Below are positions 33,885-43,029 of a stretch of 64,000 nt of DNA, piece after piece (the stretch's first letter is position 1; each line of letters starts with the position of its first letter). This stretch comes from Lacinutrix sp. Hel_I_90 (GTDB lineage Bacteria; Bacteroidota; Bacteroidia; Flavobacteriales; Flavobacteriaceae): contig NZ_JYNQ01000001.1 in the NCBI RefSeq assembly GCF_000934685.1, forward strand, positions 868,001 to 932,000. The letters run 5' to 3'. A program made the position numbers and the translations under genes. The notes under the pieces were generated by a model that was not told the origin of the DNA, ran no database searches, and saw only the letters and a program-made list of their open reading frames with translations.

Positions 33885-34486
33885 TGGATTTAAACGAATC
33901 TTTTTGGGATAATAGATATAAAACAAGTGATACCGGTTGGGATTTAGGAGAGATTTCTCCGCCTTTAAAAGCCTATTTTGATCAATTATCTAATAAGAAT
34001 CTTAAAATTTTAATTCCAGGAGGTGGTAATAGTTATGAGGCAGAATACCTTCATAACAAAGGCTTTAAAAGCGTGTATGTTGTAGACTTATCTAAAACAG
34101 CACTTGAAAATTTAAAAACGCGAGTCCCTTCATTTCCATCATCTCATCTTATCCAAAACAACTTTTTTAATGTTGACATGGTTTTCGATTTAATTGTAGA
34201 ACAAACCTTTTTCTGTGCTATTAATCCTAATCTAAGACCAGCTTATGCAGCTAGAGCATTTGAAATGTTAAATCTATACGGAAAAGTAGTCGGCTTACTT
34301 TTTAATGTGCCTTTAAATGATACACATCCCCCTTTTGGAGGCTGTAAAAAAGAGTATTTAGAATATTTTAGGCCTTATTTTGATACCAAAATTATGGAAG
34401 AAGCTCACAATTCTATTAAACCTAGACTAGGAAAAGAATTGTTTTTTATAATTGAGAAAAAGAAAATTTTAAGAACGGTGTATTAA
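33884..34486 (+). CDS. TPMT-family SAM-dependent methyltransferase
   Basis: A 200-residue methyltransferase of the thiopurine S-methyltransferase family. FWDNRYKTSDTGWDLGEISPPLKAYF at the N-terminus is the family hallmark; ILIPGGGNSYEAEYLHNKG is the SAM motif I and VYVVDLSKTAL the acidic loop. Members methylate thiols, halides, sulfide or selenium/tellurium compounds. Overlap with the thioredoxin gene and its place beside rhodanese and persulfide genes suggest methylation of sulfide or a small thiol. The exact substrate is inferred from context only. Confidence 0.85.
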   Translation: MDLNESFWDNRYKTSDTGWDLGEISPPLKAYFDQLSNKNLKILIPGGGNSYEAEYLHNKGFKSVYVVDLSKTALENLKTRVPSFPSSHLIQNNFFNVDMVFDLIVEQTFFCAINPNLRPAYAARAFEMLNLYGKVVGLLFNVPLNDTHPPFGGCKKEYLEYFRPYFDTKIMEEAHNSIKPRLGKELFFIIEKKKILRTVY

Positions 34487-35038
34487 AACAGACCTAAGTC
34501 CTGTTAATTATTATCTCAAATAGTCATTTTACATCTCAACTATATTGATTAAAATTATGCTGTTTTAAAACATGGCATTGTATAATTGGAATTGATTCTA
34601 ATAACAAAAGATGAAGTCTTTACTCAAGTTTCAGAGCAAATCATGTTTATTAAAATATCCTATCAAGATTTTCTTCAAGCCTAAGCAGATTATAGAAAAA
34701 CTCATCGAAATATTAATTTCTGAAAACATTAAATTAGCTGAAGTGCTCCAATTAATAAATAAGCTTAATAAATGGATAAGAATACTCCCAAGATGACATT
34801 CGCCCATAACTAGTACTCATAAAGCCATGATATCACTGTTTGTTTTAATACAAATTCAATAGCCTAATCTAGGCTAGCTTTTCATGAATAAAAACGGTGT
34901 TAATAAGTGCTATTCAATTCAATACGCACAATCATTAGATTTCAAATTCTAAAAATTAACTTGTCTTCATGCAGAATAAAACTAACGAAACACTTTTTTA
35001 TCAGTAGATTAGTGGGAGTTATAAAAAAACAACAGACT
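34487..35038. other. Intergenic stretch with no supported gene
   Basis: About 550 AT-rich bases. A 61-codon frame at 34611-34796 encodes a lysine/isoleucine-rich sequence without family resemblance, probably spurious. I saw no hairpin or repeat of note. Confidence 0.5.
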
Positions 35039-35971
35039 ATGCAGGTTATTTTAGGAGCAAATGGGATTATTGGAGAAGGATTGGCAAAAGAATTAAGAAC
35101 CAATTACACAAGTGAAATAAAGTTAGTTGGACGACATCCAAAAAAAGTTAATCATGACGATGTTTTATTTAAAGGAGACTTACTAAACCCCGAAGATGTT
35201 AATAAAGCTTTGGAAAATTCTGAAATTGCATATTTAACTGTTGGACTTCCTTATAAATCTAAAGTTTGGCTAAGAGATTGGCCAAAAATTATGCAAAATG
35301 TAATATCAGGATGTAAAGTAAACCATTGTAAACTTGTTTACTTTGACAACACTTATGCCTATCCTCAAGATACCAAAATTCAAAAAGAAAAGACACCTTT
35401 AACATCGGAAGGAAAAAAGGGTAAAGCTAAAAAAATAGCTACTCAAATGTTATTGAATGCCATTGAAGCAAAAGAAATTAAGGCTGTAATATGCAGAGCA
35501 CCTGAATTCTATGGACCGGACAAAACACAGAGTATTACTAATACGCTCATTTTTGAAAAGTTAAAAGCAGATAAAAAACCAAAAGTGCTTTTGAAAGATG
35601 ATGTGTTGCGAACTTTAATTTACACACCTGATGCCAGTAAAGCAATGGCTTTGATTGGAAATACACCAGAAACCTATGGACAAACCTGGCACCTTCCTTG
35701 TGACGACCATCGCCTTACTTACAAAGGCATAATGAAAGAAATTTCAAAACAATTAGGTAGACCTATAAAATATAACCGATTACCTTCCTTTACATTAAAA
35801 ATAGCGTCGCTTTTTAGTAAAAACATCAAAGAAACACTAGAGCTACTTCCGCGTTATACCATCGATAACATTTTTGATTCATCAAAATTTAAGAATAGAT
35901 TTCCCGATTTTGAAGTGACTTCTTATCAAGAAGGCATTAGAAATATAATTGATGATTACGAAATAAAATAG
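35039..35971 (+). CDS. NAD(P)-binding epimerase/dehydratase-type (extended SDR) protein
   Basis: A 310-residue extended-SDR protein. The ATG at 35039 gives MQVILGANGIIGEGLAKEL, with the Rossmann glycine motif GANGIIG in the usual place; the frame is open further upstream but that part is unlike the family. LKGDLLN-type text (FKGDLLNPEDV) and ICRAPEFYGPDKTQS follow the pattern of atypical SDRs annotated as NAD-dependent epimerases. The active-site Tyr may be in the YFDNTYAYP stretch. Substrate unknown. It stands alone. Confidence 0.82.
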   Translation: MQVILGANGIIGEGLAKELRTNYTSEIKLVGRHPKKVNHDDVLFKGDLLNPEDVNKALENSEIAYLTVGLPYKSKVWLRDWPKIMQNVISGCKVNHCKLVYFDNTYAYPQDTKIQKEKTPLTSEGKKGKAKKIATQMLLNAIEAKEIKAVICRAPEFYGPDKTQSITNTLIFEKLKADKKPKVLLKDDVLRTLIYTPDASKAMALIGNTPETYGQTWHLPCDDHRLTYKGIMKEISKQLGRPIKYNRLPSFTLKIASLFSKNIKETLELLPRYTIDNIFDSSKFKNRFPDFEVTSYQEGIRNIIDDYEIK

Positions 35972-36062
35972 AGAATAGGTGTGACCCCGTTTATCAGAGC
36001 ATAAAAGGATTTGAAATCAAGGGAATGATTTAAGCTATTAAAGAGCACAGCGACTCATTGGA

Positions 36063-36374
36063 TTAATTTCTATTATCTTCTAACCCCCACTGGTCCATAC
36101 GTCTTAAAATAGTCTCTAGCGACTCCCCTCTCTTACTTAAGGCGTACTCTACCTTGGGTGGAACAACAGCATATACCTTTCGACAAATAAGACCGTCCTT
36201 CTCCAATTCTCTCACTGTTTGTGTAAACATTTTATTGGAAATTTCTGGAACTTTTTTCTGTAATATCCCAGAACGCAAAGCGCCGTCTAATAAATGAAAC
36301 AAAACCAATGGTTTCCATTTAGTACCAATTAAATTCATCGTATAATTTAAGGGACAATTAATTTCTTTATTCAA
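36063..36374 (-). CDS. HxlR-family winged-helix regulator
   Basis: A 103-residue DNA-binding protein of the HxlR family, often sensors of aldehydes, quinones or disulfide stress. NCPLNYTMNLIGTKWKPLVLFHLLDGALR with Cys7 is the N-terminal helix pair; EISNKMFTQTVRELEKDGLICRKVYAVVPPKVEYALSKRGESL is the winged helix. The conserved N-terminal cysteine is the sensor in YodB-type members. Divergent from a VOC-protein gene with a TTACT-N4-AGTAA site between them, which it probably binds. Confidence 0.9.
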   Translation of the reverse strand: MNKEINCPLNYTMNLIGTKWKPLVLFHLLDGALRSGILQKKVPEISNKMFTQTVRELEKDGLICRKVYAVVPPKVEYALSKRGESLETILRRMDQWGLEDNRN

Positions 36375-36428
36375 AATATTACTTTTAATTTACTGTAAAT
36401 CAGAATTTAACTCTTTTGGGTAAGTATA

Positions 36429-36442
36429 TTACTTTTTAGTAA
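36429..36442. promoter_or_regulatory. Probable HxlR operator (TTACT-N4-AGTAA)
   Basis: TTACTTTTTAGTAA is a 5-4-5 inverted repeat in the divergent region. It lies just upstream of TAATTTTG (36470-36477), a -7 element for the VOC gene. HxlR regulators commonly use TACT/AGTA-type half-sites, and the regulator gene starts 55 bases away. Confidence 0.6.
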
Positions 36443-36469
36443 GTTATTACGATGTGGACAACTCTAACC

Positions 36470-36477
36470 TAATTTTG
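36470..36477 (+). promoter_or_regulatory. TAnnTTTG promoter of the VOC-protein gene
   Basis: TAATTTTG matches the -7 consensus; the ATG follows 18 bases after it. The -33 region (TTAC) is poor, consistent with a regulated promoter. Confidence 0.55.
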
Positions 36478-36495
36478 TAATCTAAATAAAAATCT

Positions 36496-37008
36496 ATGAC
36501 GACTAAAAAAAATTATCCAAAATCTTTTTCACATATAGGCATCACTGTTCCTAATATCAAAGAAGCTGTAAATTTCTATTCAGAAGTTATGGGATGGTAT
36601 ATTATCATGTCCCCATCACTAGTCAAAAAGGAAAAAGAGACTGCTATCGGACAAATGTGTATTGACGTTTTTGGAGACGCTTGGGACAGCTTTGAAATTG
36701 CACATCTTTCGACCTCAGACGGAATTGGAGTCGAATTATTTTCGTTTCCTCATGGCGTAAAAGAAGCTCCTGAATTCAATCCTTTTAATACTGGCCTTTT
36801 TCACTTTTGCATACAAGACCCTAATATTGAAGCATTAATTGATAAAATAGTCTCTTATGGAGGCAAGCAAAGAATGCCTATTAGGGAATACTACCCAAAT
36901 GAAAAGCCCTTTAAAATGTGTTATGTGGAAGATCCTTTTGGAATTGTATTTGAAATATACACCCACAGTTATGAACTTACCTATTCTTCTGGAGCCTATT
37001 CTCAATAG
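36496..37008 (+). CDS. VOC-superfamily (glyoxalase/dioxygenase-like) protein
   Basis: A 170-residue single-chain VOC protein. SFSHIGITVPNIKEAVNFYSEVMGW is the first beta-alpha-beta module with a metal-ligand His; FNTGLFHFCIQDPNIEALIDKIVSYGG is the second; and MCYVEDPFGIVFEIYTHSYE holds the usual Glu ligand. Members include glyoxalase I and extradiol dioxygenases. HxlR control and a downstream royal-jelly-type gene 48 bases away suggest an aldehyde or quinone stress response. Confidence 0.88.
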   Translation: MTTKKNYPKSFSHIGITVPNIKEAVNFYSEVMGWYIIMSPSLVKKEKETAIGQMCIDVFGDAWDSFEIAHLSTSDGIGVELFSFPHGVKEAPEFNPFNTGLFHFCIQDPNIEALIDKIVSYGGKQRMPIREYYPNEKPFKMCYVEDPFGIVFEIYTHSYELTYSSGAYSQ

Positions 37009-37056
37009 AAACTCAGCATACCATACGTATGACTAATTATTATAATCAACAACGAC

Positions 37057-38142
37057 ATGAAACAGATTATCCTATTATTTACATTAGTATTACTTACTGG
37101 ATCTTGCCGACAAGGGTATTCTACTAAACCTGAAGCGGTCATTGTTCCCCAAACAGACAGCGTTGCTAAAAAAATTATAGAAGTTGCTGCATTTAAAGGC
37201 CAACAAGTTACTGGAGTTACTGTGTCTCATTCGGGACGTGTTTTTGTAAACTTTCCACGATGGAGAAAAGGGGTTACCAATTCTGTTATTGAAATCAAAC
37301 CAGATAAAACCAAAGAAAGTTACCCCAATGCCTATTGGAATTCTTGGGAGATTGGACAACCTGTATTTGCTGATAAATTTGTAGGTGTACAATCGGTTGT
37401 TGCCTTTGAAAATAATCTTTACGTCTTGGATACTAGAAGTGCTTTATTTAAAAATGTTCTAGACGCGCCTCGGGTTTTTGTTTTTAACTTGAGTACTGAC
37501 GCGTTAATAAAAACTTACGTTCTTGATAAAAACAGTTTCCACCCTGACTCCTATATAAACGATCTTCGTATCGATAAGAAAAATAATAAAATTTATTTTA
37601 CAGATTCTGGCCACGCTGGTTTAGTAATACTCGAAATGGATTCGGGTAAATCTCAAAGGGTATTAAACGATCATAGCTCTACCAGTGCAGAAATGTCCTA
37701 TCTCACGTTTGGTGATAAAAATTGGAAAAACACGGTGCATTCTGATGGTATAGCGTTAGATACTAAAAACAATAGGCTGTATTATCATGCGCTCACAGGA
37801 TATAGTTTATATGCGATTAGTACAGAGGTATTAAGCGCCGCAAATAAAAGCAATATCGAAGAACACGTATCTTTTGTAGCCAAAACAGGAGCTCCCGACG
37901 GCATGATTTTCGACCAAACCGGACGGTTATATTTTGCAGATTTAGAGCAGCAAAAAATACAATACAGAACACCTGAAGGTCTTATTTATACGTTAGTTGA
38001 AGGGAATGAGATTAAGTGGGCAGATACGTTCAGTCTTTTTGAGAATTACCTGTATTTTACAAATTCCAGGATTAATGAGGTTACCGGTGCTATTTCGGAG
38101 ATGACTTTTACCCTAAACAAAATCAAATTACCATCCCATTGA
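37057..38142 (+). CDS. Major-royal-jelly/yellow-family lipoprotein
   Basis: A 361-residue lipoprotein with lipobox LLTGSC near residue 17. The domain is a six-bladed propeller of the MRJP/yellow family (pattern GRVFVNFPRWRKGVTNSVIEI, then INDLRIDKKNNKIYFTDSG, and HSDGIALDTKNNRLYYHALTG). Insect relatives act on dopachrome or bind amines; bacterial roles are mostly unknown. Likely co-transcribed with the VOC gene and so under HxlR control, fitting detoxification of aromatic or quinone compounds. Confidence 0.88.
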   Translation: MKQIILLFTLVLLTGSCRQGYSTKPEAVIVPQTDSVAKKIIEVAAFKGQQVTGVTVSHSGRVFVNFPRWRKGVTNSVIEIKPDKTKESYPNAYWNSWEIGQPVFADKFVGVQSVVAFENNLYVLDTRSALFKNVLDAPRVFVFNLSTDALIKTYVLDKNSFHPDSYINDLRIDKKNNKIYFTDSGHAGLVILEMDSGKSQRVLNDHSSTSAEMSYLTFGDKNWKNTVHSDGIALDTKNNRLYYHALTGYSLYAISTEVLSAANKSNIEEHVSFVAKTGAPDGMIFDQTGRLYFADLEQQKIQYRTPEGLIYTLVEGNEIKWADTFSLFENYLYFTNSRINEVTGAISEMTFTLNKIKLPSH

Positions 38143-38292
38143 GATAATAGAATTAAACGGTATATAAGCACTCCACCCTTACCAGTAATGCAGAGCCTAT
38201 TTCTTTTTCATAACACCTTTAAATCTTATTGTAACGTTTTAATTTATAAAATTAGCTGCATACCCAATCCCCAAATTAACCCCCAATTTTAA

Positions 38293-39057
38293 ATGAAAAA
38301 GCCTTTCTTACCAATCGTATTCCTTGTTTTATTTTTTATCTGTATTCTTTCATGTAGCGATTCTTCTAATAACATACCTAAGGACACAACTACGGGGACT
38401 AATACTGAAACAGATCCAGATCTAGCAACCAGTAATGAGCCTATTAATTTTGTGTTCTCATAACAAGAAGCGTTACTGCTTATCGAATTCGAAAACACCG
38501 TATTTGAAACCGAATGGGCATTAATTGAGGAACTTTCTAACGCTACTGGGAATGGCTATAAGTTGTGGTCTGGAGCTAATAGTTTTGGTGCTCCTGGAAA
38601 CGGACTGGCTTCCTTTAAATTAAAAATCACTAATCCAGGTACTTATAGATTTATCTGGCGCTCTGCCGTTAAAGAAGGTACAAATGGAACAGAATCTAAC
38701 GACTCTTGGTTACGATTTCCTGATGCCGACGATTTCTACGGTGAAAAAGAAAACGGTAGTATTGTTTATCCTGCAGGACTAGGAAAAACACCTATACCAA
38801 ATGGTGCTTCGACTGCCGGTTGGTTTAAAATATACAGAAGTGGTACCGACCTTGATTTTAAATGGCAATCAAGTACTTCAGATAATGATGCACACCAAAT
38901 CTATGTTGTGTTTAGTGCTCCTGGAATCTATAACACGGCAGTTTCTGGTCGCTCGTTTGGTCAAGCTATTGATAAATTTATACTATTTAAAGAAACAGAG
39001 TACACTCTAAATGAAGCCACGGGAGCAACCACTTTTAGTGAAATTACTTGTGATTAA
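38293..39057 (+). pseudogene. Lipoprotein with a carbohydrate-binding-like domain, interrupted by TAA
   Basis: The frame starts at ATG 38293 with a good lipoprotein signal (FLVLFFICILSC) and an acidic/threonine-rich linker, then meets TAA at 38461-38463 within FVFS*QEALL and continues in the same frame to 39057. The downstream 198 codons form a jelly-roll-like domain (TGNGYKLWSGANSFGAPGNGLASFKL, later GTYRFIWRSA). Full length would be about 254 residues. The stop leaves only a 56-residue lipopeptide, so the gene is broken unless the base is miscalled. Confidence 0.75.
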
Positions 39058-39236
39058 AAATGAAACCCAACTAGTGTATTCAATAACAGCCTAAAACACA
39101 GCATTAAGTTTGCTTTTATTACCCCCGTATTTCAATATAAAAGAAAGCGTATCTCATGTTATGCTTTGAATTAGTATTTACACGATAATAAAAATTTATT
39201 AGGTTCATTTTAAATAATAATCGGTATTATTACCTT

Positions 39237-40427
39237 ATGAAGAAATCTGTTTCAATTATTGGAGGTGGTCCATCGTCATTGCTACTCGCAGCTTTTCTAG
39301 ACCCTTTAAAATTTGATATCACCATCTACGAAAAAAACAAATCGGTTGGTCGGAAATTTCTGGTTGCGGGAAAAGGCGGCTTCAATTTAACCCATTCTGA
39401 AACTATCACCCAACTCATTAAACGCTATACACCTTATCCCTTTATTGAAGAGGCTTTATGCCTCTTTAACAATACCGATTTACGCCATTGGCTCGCCAAA
39501 ATTGGCATTCCAACTTATGTAGGCAGTAGCAAACGCGTCTATCCCGAAAAAGGCATTAAACCTATTCAAGTTTTAAATGCCATACTAGAAGTTTTAAATA
39601 AGCAAGATATCACTATTAAGTATAATTTTACCTGGACTGGATGGCGCGAAAACAACACGCTTCTTTTTAATACAACTACAGAAATACAATCTGATCTCAT
39701 CATTTTTGCTCTTGGTGGCAGTAGCTGGAAAGTCACAGGTTCTGATGGTGGTTGGTTAAAGCCCTTTAAAACAAAAGGCATTGATACGGTTCCATTTCAA
39801 GCTTCAAATTGTGCCTATCGCATTAATTGGGCTTCCAATTTTATCTCAAAGCATGAAGGATCACCGTTAAAAAACATAGCCATTAGTTGCCAAAACAAGT
39901 CTCAAAAAGGCGAAGTTGTTCTAACACAATTTGGCTTAGAAGGCAATGCTATCTATGCTTTAAGTCCGCAGATAAAAAAGGAATTAAACGACAAACAAAA
40001 AGCATCTGTTTTTATAGATTTAAAACCCGCTTTAAATGCAGATGAAGTACTTTTAAAAATACAAGCAAGTACGCTGAGAAACACTACAGAAATATTAAGA
40101 AAATCACTTAAATTAAGTACTACGCAAATAGCAATTTTAAAACATTATGTACCAAAAGAAGAGTTCTTAAATTCTCCATTGCTTGTGCAACACATTAAAA
40201 ATCTTCATCTGGAAATTACAGATACAGCACCAATAAACGACGCTATTTCTACAACAGGAGGTGTACACCTAAATGCCATAGACAAGTATTTTCAATTAAA
40301 ATCCATTAAAAATCAATATTGCATTGGTGAAATGCTGGATTGGGACACACCAACTGGGGGCTATTTACTACAAGGCTGTTTTAGTATGAGTGCTTATTTG
40401 GCAAAGCATCTTAATGAGAAGTACTAA
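39237..40427 (+). CDS. HI0933/BaiN-family flavoprotein (NAD(P)/FAD-dependent oxidoreductase)
   Basis: A 396-residue flavoprotein. The N-terminal Rossmann motif is SIIGGGPSSLLLAAFL, followed by KSVGRKFLVAGKGGFNLTHSE, a fingerprint of the HI0933/YhiN family, and a C-terminal ISTTGGVHLNAIDKYFQLKSIKNQYCIGEMLDWDTPTGGYLLQGCFSMS FAD-closing block. Some members are flavoprotein reductases of unknown substrate (TIGR03862-like). No clear partner is adjacent. Confidence 0.88.
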   Translation: MKKSVSIIGGGPSSLLLAAFLDPLKFDITIYEKNKSVGRKFLVAGKGGFNLTHSETITQLIKRYTPYPFIEEALCLFNNTDLRHWLAKIGIPTYVGSSKRVYPEKGIKPIQVLNAILEVLNKQDITIKYNFTWTGWRENNTLLFNTTTEIQSDLIIFALGGSSWKVTGSDGGWLKPFKTKGIDTVPFQASNCAYRINWASNFISKHEGSPLKNIAISCQNKSQKGEVVLTQFGLEGNAIYALSPQIKKELNDKQKASVFIDLKPALNADEVLLKIQASTLRNTTEILRKSLKLSTTQIAILKHYVPKEEFLNSPLLVQHIKNLHLEITDTAPINDAISTTGGVHLNAIDKYFQLKSIKNQYCIGEMLDWDTPTGGYLLQGCFSMSAYLAKHLNEKY

Positions 40428-40605
40428 CTATATTTAATACTAATTATAACATGTATAGTATGTTGCGCAAGCACAAAACTTATTATTTAAAACCCTAATA
40501 AATAGCTCCAAAAGGCAGAAAACAAGCTCGCTAAAGTCACTTAACATTTATTAAATAGCAATAATACGATTGTTATCAAGGCAGCGCTAAGCGCTATCCA
40601 GAAAC

Positions 40606-41817
40606 CTACTCATCTAACAATGTACTAACAAAGCTTTTCAATTCCTCCTTAAATTCCACGAACTTTTCACCTGTAGCCGGACCATTAAAACCAGTATGAA
40701 TCTTACGCACTTTTCCTGTTTTGTCTACGAAAACAGTCGTTGGGTAACTTAATACATGATTCAACATCGGTAATTTCTCTTGTGCTTTTACTTTACTAGT
40801 GGTTCCTGTTTGCGCTAATAAAATTGGATATTCTATACCTACTCTATCTTGCAAACGTTTAATACTTGCAAAGGCTTTTTCGTTGGTTCTAGCATACTCA
40901 AAAGCTAAACCTACTATTTCTAAACCTTGGTCTTTATACTGCTTATATACCTCAGCATAATATTTGCTTTCATCTAAACAGTTAGGGCACCAGGTTCCCA
41001 TAATTTGTACCAATACCACTTTATCTGTAAAACGCGCGTCACTTAATGAGACCAGATTACCATTTGCATCAGGAAAGGTAAATGCCAAACTATCGTAACC
41101 TTCTTTTAAATACGTTAAATCATCAGCACTTGCTAATTCATAGGTGTCATTGCGCTTTGCTACAAAAGGTTCTTTCCAGTGGTTTCCTGAGTAAAAGGTG
41201 CCGTTAATTGTAGAATCGGTGACTGTACCAATAAATAAAAAGGCATGTGCGCCATCAAAGGTTGAGAGTTTCAGTTGGTTTCCGTTTACTACACCTTCTA
41301 AAAAACGGTAATCACCAGTTTCAGTTCTAAAGGTACCTGTAACCAGGTTTCCATTTTGTTTAAAGATGCCTTTGGCACTATATTTATCTTCTTCTGTGTC
41401 AGGACTGAAAACAGTTTCCCAGTTTCCAGAAATATTCACTTCCGCTTTTGAAGTAACATCAAAGCGGGTGTCTTTTTTCGCTGCTGCAAAAGGTATTATT
41501 CTTTCTTTACCCGCAATAATAAAATTTCCGTTTAGTGTTTCGTTTTCCATCTTTGCGGCTAATAAAGCTTCAAATACGGGCATTTCTATGAATACCGAAT
41601 CGTTTTTATAGGTTATTTCATCGACTTTAATCTGTTCTTCAGCATTAAAAACGGTTAAATGATTGGCGTCTTTTACTTTAAAGATGAATGGCAATACAAC
41701 GGTATCATTAACTTGTAGTTCAGCTCTATAGTTACCTAGAGACAGAGATTTTTTGGTGTTTCTTTCTTGACAAGAAAATAGTAGCATTGCCAAACTGAAT
41801 AAAAAAATAAATCGCAT
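40606..41817 (-). CDS. TlpA-like thioredoxin-fold lipoprotein
   Basis: A 403-residue periplasm-facing lipoprotein (lipobox MLLFSC, Cys16). The first 220 residues are beta-rich (DUF4369-like or lipocalin-like). The C-terminal 165 residues are a TlpA-type thioredoxin domain with VQIMGTWCPNCLDES, i.e. a WCPNC redox pair, and a cis-Pro near LSYPTTVFVDKTGK. Likely a thiol-disulfide reductase at the cell envelope. Stands alone; its 3' end faces the flavoprotein gene. Confidence 0.88.
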   Translation of the reverse strand: MRFIFLFSLAMLLFSCQERNTKKSLSLGNYRAELQVNDTVVLPFIFKVKDANHLTVFNAEEQIKVDEITYKNDSVFIEMPVFEALLAAKMENETLNGNFIIAGKERIIPFAAAKKDTRFDVTSKAEVNISGNWETVFSPDTEEDKYSAKGIFKQNGNLVTGTFRTETGDYRFLEGVVNGNQLKLSTFDGAHAFLFIGTVTDSTINGTFYSGNHWKEPFVAKRNDTYELASADDLTYLKEGYDSLAFTFPDANGNLVSLSDARFTDKVVLVQIMGTWCPNCLDESKYYAEVYKQYKDQGLEIVGLAFEYARTNEKAFASIKRLQDRVGIEYPILLAQTGTTSKVKAQEKLPMLNHVLSYPTTVFVDKTGKVRKIHTGFNGPATGEKFVEFKEELKSFVSTLLDE

Positions 41818-41963
41818 GGTTTTGTTTTAAAATAGTAGTCGAAATAACGACAATTTACGCAAAATAAAAGTACGACAAGACGCCATTCTTTTTTTCTAAT
41901 TGTAAGTATATGTTGTCTCCCTTCAATATTAATTATAGTTATTGACTGTAAACCTTTCAATTG

Positions 41964-42827
41964 TTAATTAGTGCAATTTCCATCAATAATATCTTGCACA
42001 CTTGCAACATATAAGTTTCCAATAGAAAATATTTCTCCTGAATAACCATTTTGGATAACTAAATTTTCTAAAGCACACACATTATTTAATTCTGGATTAA
42101 ATTGAAAAAACATATCTCCTTCTAAAACATCTAAACTTTCTAGTCCATTTAAACTTGTTAGACCTGTGTAATTTATAATTAAATCTCCTGCTATCATTTC
42201 TAAACTAGATAAGGCATTAATATTAGTTAAAACCGGACTTTCTGTAATATTCAATATACCGTCTTCAATTGTCGTTAAATTATCAAGACCGTTAAGGTTT
42301 AACATAGAATTATTTCTTCTAATTACTGCATACTCCCATATCGTTTCAACACCAATTAATCCATCTAAGTTTTTTAGTGCTTCATTATCTTCAACTTGTA
42401 GAGATTGAAGTGCTAACACATTGCTTAATGGTAAAATTGAAGTTATAATATTATTAACTCTCAACTCTAAACCCCTTACAAAATTTAAATTATTTAACCC
42501 TTCAAGATTGGGTAGCAAAGGATTGTTTGATATATTTAACTTGCCTCCAATTCCGGTTAATGCTGTAAATTGACTTAAATTTGTAATATCTGACATTTGA
42601 GAAGAACTGGCATCAAAACCAATTGTTAAGTCACCACTAATAATATTATAGTTTTCGGCAGTAAAATCATCAAGTTGCGCTTGAGAATTTAGGATGACGT
42701 TTCCATCAAAAACTTTAGAAGTTGGTGCTATTTGTAGTGTCCTATCTTCATCCTTACTACAATTTGTAAGCACAAATGGCGCTATACAAAATAATATTAA
42801 TAGTTGTATTAGTCTACTTTTATTCAT
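41964..42827 (-). CDS. Leucine-rich/receptor-L-type repeat lipoprotein
   Basis: A 287-residue surface lipoprotein: signal LIQLLILFCIAPFVLTNCSKDED with lipobox LTNC, then an array of L-domain-like repeats (ITNLSQFTALTGIGGKLNISNNPLL, LEGLNNLNFVRGLELRVNN, and so on) at about 22-24 residue spacing. A parallel beta-helix or LRR solenoid is likely, with unknown ligand, plausibly adhesion or substrate binding. It lies 146 bases from the TlpA-like gene on the same strand. Confidence 0.82.
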   Translation of the reverse strand: MNKSRLIQLLILFCIAPFVLTNCSKDEDRTLQIAPTSKVFDGNVILNSQAQLDDFTAENYNIISGDLTIGFDASSSQMSDITNLSQFTALTGIGGKLNISNNPLLPNLEGLNNLNFVRGLELRVNNIITSILPLSNVLALQSLQVEDNEALKNLDGLIGVETIWEYAVIRRNNSMLNLNGLDNLTTIEDGILNITESPVLTNINALSSLEMIAGDLIINYTGLTSLNGLESLDVLEGDMFFQFNPELNNVCALENLVIQNGYSGEIFSIGNLYVASVQDIIDGNCTN

Positions 42828-42974
42828 AATTAAAATATTTAGTACTATTAGTAATAACCCTTTTACAGCTACTAATTTAACTTTATTTTACTCACAAATA
42901 GCACGCAATTTATATTTATATTTTTTTTTATTATTTTTTTAATTTAACTCAATAATAAATAGTCTATAATAAAT

Positions 42975-43004
42975 AAAAAGACCTTGCTTTCGCAACGTCT
43001 TTTT
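42975..43004 (-). terminator. Terminator of the charged secreted-protein genes
   Basis: A 13-bp stem with one mismatch around TTTC, flanked by A and T runs, so it can act on either strand. It lies just after the minus-strand gene ending at 43030. Confidence 0.75.
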
Positions 43005-43029
43005 ATTATTCGTTTAATCATAAACCAAT

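Noticed and set aside
34611-34796. 61-codon plus-strand frame
   Set aside because: Lys/Ile-rich translation typical of AT-rich non-coding DNA; no conserved motif or promoter.
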